Origin: Bacteroidales bacterium
GTDB lineage: Bacteria > Bacteroidota > Bacteroidia > Bacteroidales > UBA12170
Length of the DNA stretch: 52,343 nt
Assembly (NCBI GenBank): GCA_021157585.1
Contig: JAGGWH010000046.1
Span: forward strand, 1 to 52,343
Reading direction: 5' to 3'
In this document: in pieces, positions 17,006 through 24,577 of the stretch
Layout of the letters: every line of letters starts with the position of its first letter
Numbering within the stretch: the stretch's first letter is position 1
Translations under genes and position numbers: made by a program
The notes under the pieces: generated by a model
What the model was told of the DNA's origin: nothing
The model's database searches: none
Seen by the model: only the letters and a program-made list of their open reading frames with translations

Positions 17006-17776
17006 GTGAACAGACATAAGCTCAACATAATATTGGTATTATTTTTTGCAGGATTTTTAGTTCTTACTTCAAATGCACAAATGCGACCTCATTCTCAGCG
17101 TTGGTCTAAACTTTACCATACACCGGAAGCTTATCGCGATTGGATGTTCAACTTGTCAGGAGGTACTGCTCTTTATTATGGCGGTTTAAGTAATTACGAT
17201 TTAGATCCTTTAAAGAAAATTCCTAATGAAAGTAATTTATCATATAGTGCTTCGGTAGGTAAATGGGTGAGACCTTATTTGGCAATGCGTATTAATTTTC
17301 AAAAAGGGAAGTTACATAGCCTAAAAAGCAGTTACGATATGAACTCCGAATATAATGAGTATACCGCTCAGCTAATGATCAACGTTACCGACTTTTTTAA
17401 TTATCCGGCGGGCTATCAACGTAAGTTTTATTCTTACGTTTTTCTTGGTTATGGGCTAATTGATTTTCGTAGTTCTGTTTACAATACAAGTACAGGAGAC
17501 TTAATAAAAGAATGGGGAGCTGATAAAATGATTACCGAATGGGTAGTTCCTGCCGGTATTGGCGTTGCATATAACTTTAATCAGAATTTTACTTTTGCTT
17601 TTGATGCAACCTACCATTATGTTAATACCGATAAGCTTGATGCTTACTCCAACGACTCAAAAGATTTTATGTTGTATTTAGCACTAAACGTTACCTACAA
17701 TTTCAACCTTAAACAAATTAACGGCTATATAGTACGACCAAAAAGCAGACGCAGCTTAAAATGGGCTAAATTTTAG
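17006..17776 (+). CDS. Outer-membrane beta-barrel protein (OmpA-barrel-like)
   Basis: A 256-residue protein with a signal peptide (LNIILVLFFAGFLVLTSNAQ) followed by alternating amphipathic strands, e.g. YLAMRINFQKGKLHSL, FYSYVFLGYGLIDFRSS and FMLYLALNVTYNFNL. This is the pattern of small eight-stranded barrels of the OmpA N-terminal type. It lacks a peptidoglycan-binding OmpA C-domain and instead ends in a basic tail (RPKSRRSLKWAKF). The start is GTG at 17006, preceded by AAAG; no ATG gives a complete signal peptide. Its TAG stop overlaps by 4 bp the stop of the convergent hydrolase gene. Confidence 0.7.
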   Translation: MNRHKLNIILVLFFAGFLVLTSNAQMRPHSQRWSKLYHTPEAYRDWMFNLSGGTALYYGGLSNYDLDPLKKIPNESNLSYSASVGKWVRPYLAMRINFQKGKLHSLKSSYDMNSEYNEYTAQLMINVTDFFNYPAGYQRKFYSYVFLGYGLIDFRSSVYNTSTGDLIKEWGADKMITEWVVPAGIGVAYNFNQNFTFAFDATYHYVNTDKLDAYSNDSKDFMLYLALNVTYNFNLKQINGYIVRPKSRRSLKWAKF

Positions 17777-18546
17777 TCGCTTAAAAATTCCTCTACATAC
17801 TTAAAAAACTGCTCAGGAGCTTCGGCATGTACCCAATGTGTTGCCTTTTCAATTGTTTTAATATTCGCTTGCGGAAAAGCATTTATTAAAGGCGGCAAAT
17901 CTGAGTCTAAAACATAATCCGACGCTCCTCCTCTAACGACAAGAGTAGGTTTGTCTAATGGGTGTTCCGGCTCAATACCATCAAACATCTCATCTAAATT
18001 ATTAGCAATACAATCTAAACACATGCGCCAAGCAAATTCTTTTTCTTCTTTACGATAAAGATTCTTCATAACAAACTGACGTATACGAGGTGATTCTATA
18101 TCGTTAGCTAAGATTACCTCAACATCTTGTCGCCTTTCAATTTTAGAAAAATCGACTTTTTTCATCGCATTAATTACTTTTAAATGATAATCGCGAGGAG
18201 GATATTGACGTAAGCTGATATCTACAACTATTAATTTGGAAAGATAGTCGGGATTCTCTAATGCAAAACGCATAGCTACTTTCCCGCCCATAGAATGGCC
18301 AAGAATAATAGCGTCTTCCAATTCATGCTCATCAATAAATTCAAATAAATCGTCTACCAAAGCCAAATAATTAAAATTTGGGCTATGAGGTGATTGGCCG
18401 TGATTTCTCTGATCTAAAATAAAAACCTGATAGCCAAGTTCTGCAATTTTTTTTGCGAAACTTACCCAGTTATCAGAAATACCGAAAAGACCATGTAAAA
18501 TAATAAATGGTTTTCCCTCACCGTAAGTTCTATAAAAAAGCTGCAT
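17773..18546 (-). CDS. Alpha/beta hydrolase, YbfF-like esterase
   Basis: A 257-residue cytoplasmic hydrolase with the oxyanion-hole motif LHGLFGISDNW, nucleophile elbow GHSMGG (Ser85) and catalytic His in ATHWVHAEAPEQF near the C-terminus. The layout matches YbfF/AB-hydrolase esterases that cleave acyl thioesters or small esters; the substrate cannot be told from sequence. It starts 3 nt after the pdxJ stop, so it is the third gene of a ClC-pdxJ-hydrolase operon. Confidence 0.85.
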   Translation of the reverse strand: MQLFYRTYGEGKPFIILHGLFGISDNWVSFAKKIAELGYQVFILDQRNHGQSPHSPNFNYLALVDDLFEFIDEHELEDAIILGHSMGGKVAMRFALENPDYLSKLIVVDISLRQYPPRDYHLKVINAMKKVDFSKIERRQDVEVILANDIESPRIRQFVMKNLYRKEEKEFAWRMCLDCIANNLDEMFDGIEPEHPLDKPTLVVRGGASDYVLDSDLPPLINAFPQANIKTIEKATHWVHAEAPEQFFKYVEEFLSD

Positions 18547-18549
18547 CGT

Positions 18550-19266
18550 TTATTTCCTCAAGCAATTCAAATACATCTGAACGGTATTTTCCAATCCCAA
18601 ATATAAAGCTTCACAAATTAGAGCATGCCCAATAGACACTTCGAGTAAACCGGGAATATTATCCGCAAAATATTTCAGATTTTCCAAATTTAAATCGTGA
18701 CCCGCATTCAATCCCAAACCTACTTCATTGGCAACAATTGCAGCCTCAACAAATGGTTTTATTGCTTTCTCTTTATTAGCAGTATAATTAGCAGCATAGG
18801 CTTCGGTATAAAGCTCTACTCTGTCAGCTCCCGTTTTAACGGCATTTCGAATCATTTCCGCATCCGTTTCGATAAAAATGCTTGTACGAATACCTGCAGC
18901 TTTGAATCGACCAATAACCTCAGTTAAGAAAGCTTGATGCGTAATGGTATCCCAACCTGCATTAGAAGTTAGAACTTCCGGCGGATCAGGAACCAAAGTC
19001 ACTTGGGCAGGAACAACTTCTAAAACCAAATCGATAAAGGCCTTATTGGGATAACCTTCAATATTAAATTCCGTAGCGATAGCTGGTTTTAATTCACGCA
19101 CATCGCTATACCTGATATGCCGCTCATCCGGTCTGGGATGTACCGTAATTCCCTGTGCTCCAAAACGTTCTATATCTAAGGCAGATTGTAAAACATTGGG
19201 CATATTCCCACCTCGCGCATTACGTAAAGTGGCAATTTTATTAATATTTACACTTAATTTAGTCAT
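18550..19266 (-). CDS. pdxJ: Pyridoxine 5'-phosphate synthase
   Basis: A 238-residue TIM-barrel enzyme that condenses 1-deoxyxylulose 5-phosphate with 3-amino-2-oxopropyl phosphate to make pyridoxine phosphate (vitamin B6). Characteristic segments: [40 protein letters not shown] and [16 protein letters not shown]. Length is typical (about 240). It begins 12 nt downstream of the first ClC gene and 3 nt before the hydrolase gene. Confidence 0.97.
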   Translation of the reverse strand: MTKLSVNINKIATLRNARGGNMPNVLQSALDIERFGAQGITVHPRPDERHIRYSDVRELKPAIATEFNIEGYPNKAFIDLVLEVVPAQVTLVPDPPEVLTSNAGWDTITHQAFLTEVIGRFKAAGIRTSIFIETDAEMIRNAVKTGADRVELYTEAYAANYTANKEKAIKPFVEAAIVANEVGLGLNAGHDLNLENLKYFADNIPGLLEVSIGHALICEALYLGLENTVQMYLNCLRK

Positions 19267-19278
19267 AATATTTTGAAT

Positions 19279-21051
19279 TTAATCGTCAGAAAAGTCTTTT
19301 AATAATTTCCGATAGGCAGAATACACATTTGCACGCGAAACAAAGCCAAGATATTTATCATTCTGAATAACCGGCATGGTATAATTACCCGTTTTATTAA
19401 ATTTATTGGCAACTTCTTCCATTGATTCATCGGGACTAACCGTTGCCAAAGGCTGGAACATAAACTCCGATATTTTCACTTCATCATAAAGCTCTGACTT
19501 AAACATAACATTACGAATTACATCTAATGTTATTAAGCCATAAAAGTGATTTTTATCATCAACAACAGGAAAAATATTCCGTTTAGCTTTTGATACCAAA
19601 TTCACCATATCGCCAAGAGTTGCATCAGGATCAATGGATCTAAAATCTTTTTCAATCAATTTATCTACCCGCATTAATTGCATTACTGATTTATCTTTAT
19701 GATGGGTCATCAACTCACCACGTTTAGCCAGCTGATAAGTATAAACAGAATTTGGAATAAAAAGGCGAGCTGTGATATATGCCAATGTTGAAGTAACCAT
19801 TAGAGGAACAAATAGCTGATATCCCGTTGTAATTTCGGCAATAAGAAAAATAGCCGTAAGAGGGGCATGAAGTACTCCGGAGATTACGCCAGCCATACCT
19901 ACTAAAGCAAAGTTGGATTCAGAAAGACGAGTAAAAGAGGTGAGGTTGATTATTTTCGCGAAAAATATTCCAGATAGAGTTCCTAAAAATAGAGCCGGAG
20001 CAAAAACACCTCCAATTCCGCCAGCACCAAATGTAACAGAAGTCGCCACTACTTTTAAAAGTATTACAGCTACCATAACGCCAAGAAAAACCCATATTTG
20101 ATTCTGATAATTTTCAAATAAACTATTTTCAAACATTAAAGATAAATCGCCATGTAAAGAGGCGTTAATAAATTCATAACCCTCACCATATAAGTTAGGG
20201 AATAAGAATATTAAAACACCTAAAATACTTCCTCCAATAAATAATCGCTTATACCATTTTTTTACTCTCGAAAAAAGCTCACTTATCTTTATGTAAACTT
20301 TGGTAAAATATACAGAGATAAAACCTGCAAAAACACCTAAGAGCGCATACCATAACAAATCAGAAATAGCAAACGGATCAATGGCTTGAATGGCATATAC
20401 AGCTCCTCTTCCCATAAATAAATAAGAGGTAACTACAGCAGAAACAGAAGCTAATAATAAAGGAATTAATGCCATCATGGTAAGGTCAATCATAATTACT
20501 TCCATAGCAAATACAATTGCCGCAATGGGAGCTTTAAAAATGGCAGCCAAAGCAGCAGCACTTGCAATTGCTATTAAATGCGTGATTTGACGATAATTTA
20601 GCTTCACCACCTGACCTACACCACTTCCGATGGTAGCACCGGTAAGTACAATCGGACCCTCTAAACCAACAGAACCTCCGAAGCCAACAGTAAATATTGA
20701 AGTTATTATATTGGATATAACATTATGCTGAGGGATCATTCCTCCCTCTTTAGCAATAGCGTAAAGTACCGCTGGAATACCATGTCCGATATGACGCTTA
20801 ATCACAAAATTGATAAACAAAACCGCCAAACTAATACCAATTATGGGGTAAATAAGATGAAAATATTCGTGATAAGGAAACCCATCTAATTTTTCTAAAA
20901 GCGATTGCACTAAATCTACTCCACGCTTAATAATTATTACCGAGATCCCAACTAAAACACCAGTTATTATACTTATGTAGTTAAGAAATTGCTTTCCTGC
21001 TAACTTTTTAAACCTGCGAATTTGAAATCTAAGAATTGTTTTATTACTCAT
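19279..21051 (-). CDS. ClC-family chloride channel/transporter with CBS pair (copy 1)
   Basis: A 590-residue polytopic membrane protein with a ClC core (about 20-440) and two C-terminal CBS domains (about 455-585). Ion-pathway motifs: GHGIP (89-93, GSGIP in E. coli ClC), SVGLEGP with the gating glutamate at 131, and GAGGIGGVFAP. The position of the proton glutamate 203 of E. coli ClC is Val here (FAMEV), as in channel-type ClCs. I took the ATG at 21051 because it makes the protein exactly co-linear with its neighbour (both 590 residues, same motif numbering); an ATG at 21078 adds nine unrelated residues. First gene of an operon with pdxJ. Confidence 0.92.
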   Translation of the reverse strand: MSNKTILRFQIRRFKKLAGKQFLNYISIITGVLVGISVIIIKRGVDLVQSLLEKLDGFPYHEYFHLIYPIIGISLAVLFINFVIKRHIGHGIPAVLYAIAKEGGMIPQHNVISNIITSIFTVGFGGSVGLEGPIVLTGATIGSGVGQVVKLNYRQITHLIAIASAAALAAIFKAPIAAIVFAMEVIMIDLTMMALIPLLLASVSAVVTSYLFMGRGAVYAIQAIDPFAISDLLWYALLGVFAGFISVYFTKVYIKISELFSRVKKWYKRLFIGGSILGVLIFLFPNLYGEGYEFINASLHGDLSLMFENSLFENYQNQIWVFLGVMVAVILLKVVATSVTFGAGGIGGVFAPALFLGTLSGIFFAKIINLTSFTRLSESNFALVGMAGVISGVLHAPLTAIFLIAEITTGYQLFVPLMVTSTLAYITARLFIPNSVYTYQLAKRGELMTHHKDKSVMQLMRVDKLIEKDFRSIDPDATLGDMVNLVSKAKRNIFPVVDDKNHFYGLITLDVIRNVMFKSELYDEVKISEFMFQPLATVSPDESMEEVANKFNKTGNYTMPVIQNDKYLGFVSRANVYSAYRKLLKDFSDD

Positions 21052-21088
21052 TAATAAGTATATATATCTGATATTCAATAAATAAAAG

Positions 21089-21096
21089 CAAATTTA
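21089..21096 (-). promoter_or_regulatory. -7 box (TAAATTTG) for ClC copy 1, pdxJ and hydrolase
   Basis: Minus-strand TAAATTTG fully matches TAnnTTTG, 37 nt upstream of the ATG at 21051. Confidence 0.5.
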
Positions 21097-21227
21097 CTTT
21101 TCATCAATTCAGTTTGCAAAATTAGTAAAAGATTGCATTGTAAAACCCTTACTACTACTTTTTATAATAAAATAAATTTTGGTAATTTTTTAAGTTGAAT
21201 TTTTTTAGAACTAAAATTCAAAGACTA

Positions 21228-23000
21228 TTAATCTTCAGAAAAATCTTTTAATAATTTCCGATAAGCTGAATACACATTAGCACGAGAAACAAAGCCAAGA
21301 TACTTACCGTTTTTAATAACCGGCATAGTATAATTACCCGTTTTATTAAATTTATTGGCAACCTCTTCCATTGATTCGTCGGGGCTAACTGTTGCCAAAG
21401 GTTGAAACATAAACTCTGATATTTTCACCTCATCGTAAAGCTCTGGCTTAAACATAATATTACGAATAACATCGAGTGTAACGATACCATAAAAATGATT
21501 TGTATCATCAATAACGGGGAAAATATTCCGTTTAGCTTTAGATACCAAATTCACCATATCGCCTAAGGTCGCATCAGGTCCAATAGCTGCAAAATCTTTT
21601 TCTATTAACTTGTCAACACGCATCATCTGCAGTACCACTTTATCTTTATGGTGTGTCATTAATTCCCCTCTTCTTGCAAGCTGATAAGTATATACAGAAT
21701 TGGGAACAAATATTTTAGTCGTTGCATAAGCAAGAGCCGAAGTAATCATTAATGGAACAAACAATTGATATCCGGTAGTGATTTCGGCAATTAAGAATAT
21801 AGCGGTAAGCGGTGCTTGTAAAACCCCCGAAATTATACCTGCCATTCCTACTAAAGCAAAATTAGATTCCGACACCTGAGCTAAAGATGAAACATTTATT
21901 GCTTTTGCAAATAATAAGCCTGAATAAGTCCCTAAAAATAGTGAAGGAGCAAAAACCCCTCCAATTCCTCCCGCTCCAAAAGTAACCGAAGTAGCTATAG
22001 CTTTCATTAATATAATAACAAGCATTAGTCCTAATATAACCCAAATATTATCTTGAAAATCAACAAATAAACTATTGTCGAACATCAAAGAATAGTTTCC
22101 GTGTAAAGCACTATTTATAAATTCATATCCCTCACCATATAAAGCAGGGAATAAAAAAACCAAAAAACCTAAAATGCTACCGCCAATAAGTAAACGTTTA
22201 TACCAGCTTTTGATATCAGAAAAAAGCTGAGCGATTTTAATATATACTTTGGTGAAATAAATAGATACAAAACCCGCAAATACGCCTAAAAGCGCATACC
22301 AAATTAAATCGGAATATGAAAAAGGATCTATTGATTGAATGGCGTATATCGCTCCACGCCCCATAAAAGCATAGGAAGTAAGAACAGCTGTTACCGAAGC
22401 CAACAACAAAGGAACAAGAGCAACCATAGTCAAATCAATCATAATCACTTCCATAGCAAAAACGATAGCTGCAATTGGAGCTTTAAAAATAGCTGCCAAA
22501 GCAGCAGCACTTGCAATTGCTAACAACTGAGTAATTTGTCTGTAATTCAACCTGAATATCTGGCCCAAACTACTTCCAAAAGCAGCCCCTGTAGCAACTG
22601 TAGGACCTTCCAGACCAACAGAACCACCAAAACCAACAGTTAAAATAGAACTTACAATACTTGAAAAAGTATTATGCTTTGGAATTATCCCATTCTGTTT
22701 AGAAATAGCATAAAGCACCGATGGAACGCCATGCCCAACATGTCTTTTTATAATAAATTTAATGAAAATAACGGCTAAACCTATTCCTATTAAAGGATAT
22801 AAAATATGAAGGTAGGATTGGTATTGAAAATCTTTAGCAAACCGCAAAAGAGCTTGTAGTTGATGCACTCCTGTTTTAATTAAGGATGCAACTAAACCGG
22901 CTATAATACCAATAACTATACTAATAATGTAAATAAACTGTTTCCCCGCAAGTTTTTTTACACGAATAATCCCTATTCGTTGCAATAATTTGATATTCAT
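21228..23000 (-). CDS. ClC-family chloride channel/transporter with CBS pair (copy 2)
   Basis: A 590-residue tandem paralogue of the preceding gene with the same layout and long identical stretches, especially in the pore and the CBS domains. Motifs: GHGVP (89-93), SVGLEGPT with Glu131, FAMEV with Glu184-Val185, and GAGGIGGVFAPSLFLG. It shares the His-for-Ser and Val-for-Glu changes with copy 1, so these arose before the duplication. The CBS domains should bind adenine nucleotides and gate transport. 176 bp separate the two genes and each seems to have its own upstream region; TACTTTAG at about 23060-23067 (minus) is a near match to the -7 box. Confidence 0.92.
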   Translation of the reverse strand: MNIKLLQRIGIIRVKKLAGKQFIYIISIVIGIIAGLVASLIKTGVHQLQALLRFAKDFQYQSYLHILYPLIGIGLAVIFIKFIIKRHVGHGVPSVLYAISKQNGIIPKHNTFSSIVSSILTVGFGGSVGLEGPTVATGAAFGSSLGQIFRLNYRQITQLLAIASAAALAAIFKAPIAAIVFAMEVIMIDLTMVALVPLLLASVTAVLTSYAFMGRGAIYAIQSIDPFSYSDLIWYALLGVFAGFVSIYFTKVYIKIAQLFSDIKSWYKRLLIGGSILGFLVFLFPALYGEGYEFINSALHGNYSLMFDNSLFVDFQDNIWVILGLMLVIILMKAIATSVTFGAGGIGGVFAPSLFLGTYSGLLFAKAINVSSLAQVSESNFALVGMAGIISGVLQAPLTAIFLIAEITTGYQLFVPLMITSALAYATTKIFVPNSVYTYQLARRGELMTHHKDKVVLQMMRVDKLIEKDFAAIGPDATLGDMVNLVSKAKRNIFPVIDDTNHFYGIVTLDVIRNIMFKPELYDEVKISEFMFQPLATVSPDESMEEVANKFNKTGNYTMPVIKNGKYLGFVSRANVYSAYRKLLKDFSED

Positions 23001-23147
23001 TATATGCTTTTCATTCTTTTTTCAATCTACAAAAAATTGCATTCTATTTTTTAAAAAACAGCTCGCTAAAGTAACAAAAGATTAATAAACAGCACACTAA
23101 TATTTGCTTTTTATGTCAAATTGAATTTTGTTACTTTAGCAAAAAAA

Positions 23148-23918
23148 ATGAAAATGAAGATAGTAACATATAATGTAAACGGCATACGCGCCGCCATGAA
23201 AAAGGGCTTTATTGATTGGTTGAAAAATGAAAATCCGGATATCGTTTGTATTCAAGAAACCAAAGCTCAAGTTGATCAAATACCAATCTTTGATTTTACG
23301 GAAGCCGGATATTATACTTATTCTTTTTCTGCTCAGAAAAAAGGATATAGTGGTGTTGCTATTCTTTGCAAACAAGAGCCCGATCATGTGGAATATGGTA
23401 TGGGAATTGAAAAATACGACTCTGAGGGTCGCTTTATTCGGGCTGATTTTGGTAATATCTCTGTCATCAGCGTTTATCATCCTTCCGGATCAAGTGGAGA
23501 TTTACGTCAAGCATTTAAGATGCAATGGTTGGATGATTTCGCCAACTATATTCAGGAACTTAGAAAATCAAGACCAAAATTGGTTGTTTCAGGCGATTAT
23601 AATATTTGTCACGAAGCCATAGATATTCACGATCCCATAAGAAACAAAAACAGCTCCGGTTTCTTACCGGAAGAGCGTGAATGGATGACAAATTTTCTCA
23701 ACTTGGGGTTTATTGATTCTTTCCGTCGTTTAAATAAAGAACCGCATAATTATACGTGGTGGTCTTATCGTGCAAATGCACGTAATAACAATAAAGGATG
23801 GCGTATTGATTATAATATGCTCACCGAAAATTTAAGCGAAAACTTAAAAGATTCGGGTATTTTGCCCGAGGCAAAACAATCAGATCATTGCCCTACTTGG
23901 GTGGAAATTGATATTTAA
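23148..23918 (+). CDS. xth: Exodeoxyribonuclease III (AP endonuclease)
   Basis: A 256-residue Mg-dependent nuclease of the ExoIII/APE1 family that incises abasic sites in base-excision repair. Motifs in order: VTYNVNGIRAA, IQETK (metal-binding Glu), SVYHPSG, VSGDYNICHEAID, GWRIDY and the catalytic His in QSDHCPTW. It starts at ATG 23148 (or 23154, two residues shorter); a TTG-initiated extension upstream overlaps the promoter-like TTACTTTAGC and is rejected. It is divergent from ClC copy 2. A decayed copy of its 3' end lies about 150 bp downstream. Confidence 0.95.
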   Translation: MKMKIVTYNVNGIRAAMKKGFIDWLKNENPDIVCIQETKAQVDQIPIFDFTEAGYYTYSFSAQKKGYSGVAILCKQEPDHVEYGMGIEKYDSEGRFIRADFGNISVISVYHPSGSSGDLRQAFKMQWLDDFANYIQELRKSRPKLVVSGDYNICHEAIDIHDPIRNKNSSGFLPEEREWMTNFLNLGFIDSFRRLNKEPHNYTWWSYRANARNNNKGWRIDYNMLTENLSENLKDSGILPEAKQSDHCPTWVEIDI

Positions 23919-23970
23919 GCAAAAAACCATTCCTAAATTAACACCAAAACCGTCTTTTTTTATCACCTTT

Positions 23971-24055
23971 TCTGCGATAATCCACGTTATTTGCAGAAAA
24001 AAATACATCTTGATAAAAATGCTCCCGCAGATTTCGCTGATAGACGCTGATAAGA
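23971..24055. repeat. Inverted pair of extragenic repeats (GCAGATTTCGCTGAT family)
   Basis: TCTGCGATAATCCACGTTAT (23971-23990, continuing to about 23996) and CGCAGATTTCGCTGATAGAC (24026-24045, continuing to about 24055) are inverted, imperfect copies of one short motif. Similar CGCAGATTTCGC...GCTGATAA motifs are scattered between genes in Bacteroidota genomes. The pair lies between intact xth and the decayed xth fragment and is unrelated to the array at 1-281. Confidence 0.55.
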
Positions 24056-24068
24056 AATTCTAATAGTA

Positions 24069-24142
24069 TCTGGCATTATTGCCAAGGCTAAACAATCGGA
24101 TCATTGTCCTAATGGGTTGAACTAAAAATCAATACTGACTAA
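24069..24142 (+). pseudogene. Frameshifted remnant of the 3' end of a second xth gene
   Basis: Positions 24069-24110 translate to SGIIAKAKQSDHCP, matching the intact xth C-terminus SGILPEAKQSDHCP including the catalytic SDHCP. After that the frame is broken. Adding one base after CCTAA restores NWVELKINTD and a stop at 24140-24142, parallel to TWVEIDI in the intact gene. Several synonymous changes (for example TCA/TCG and TGC/TGT) show the copy is old rather than recent. Only about 25 codons survive; upstream of them is repeat sequence. Confidence 0.8.
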
Positions 24143-24162
24143 AAATAATTTGTTTTCAGAAG

Positions 24163-24195
24163 AAACCCCCTTCTATTAAAATCGGGGTTTTTCTC
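24163..24195 (+). terminator. Hairpin with T-run, probable terminator
   Basis: AAACCCC (24163-24169) pairs with GGGGTTT (24184-24190) around a 14-nt loop, followed by further T residues on the plus strand. The stop codon of the small minus-strand gene (24176-24178) lies in the loop, so it may also serve that gene. Confidence 0.5.
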
Positions 24196-24523
24196 CTTCT
24201 GTCTTTTTTAAATACTCCCGATATGCTAATCGCGTTTTTGCTTTTTGCATTTCACGCTCTAAAACAAGATCTGCTAATCCTGAAGTAAGCTCATCACCCA
24301 TTTGAGTATCTATAATAGTATTGAATTTCTGCTCGTGAATATCGAGACGATAAAAAATATTAACTAAAGTATGGAAATCTGTTTCTATATACCAAGTAAT
24401 AACATTTTGCAAATACAACTTCAGGTCGTTTTCTGTCAGATCATTATGCAATTTCAGAGCTGTTTCCTCTTCCTGCCCAAAATCCTTATTCAACAAAAAA
24501 GCAGTCTCGTTAATTAATTCCAT
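24176..24523 (-). CDS. Small conserved-looking helical protein, unknown function
   Basis: A 115-residue, acidic, all-helical soluble protein (e.g. TENDLKLYLQNVITWYIETD and LVLEREMQKAKTRLAYREYL). No signal peptide, membrane segment or catalytic motif is visible. I do not recognise the family. It follows the DEAD-box helicase gene after 54 nt on the same strand, so it may share that transcript. Length, composition and the clean start support a real gene. Confidence 0.6.
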   Translation of the reverse strand: MELINETAFLLNKDFGQEEETALKLHNDLTENDLKLYLQNVITWYIETDFHTLVNIFYRLDIHEQKFNTIIDTQMGDELTSGLADLVLEREMQKAKTRLAYREYLKKTEGEKPRF

Positions 24524-24577
24524 AATTTTTTAAGTATTAACAAATACAAAGTTGAAAAATCACAGTAATTATTTTAG

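Noticed and set aside
23136-23480. Minus-strand frame over the start of xth
   Set aside because: Shadow of a clear exonuclease III gene.
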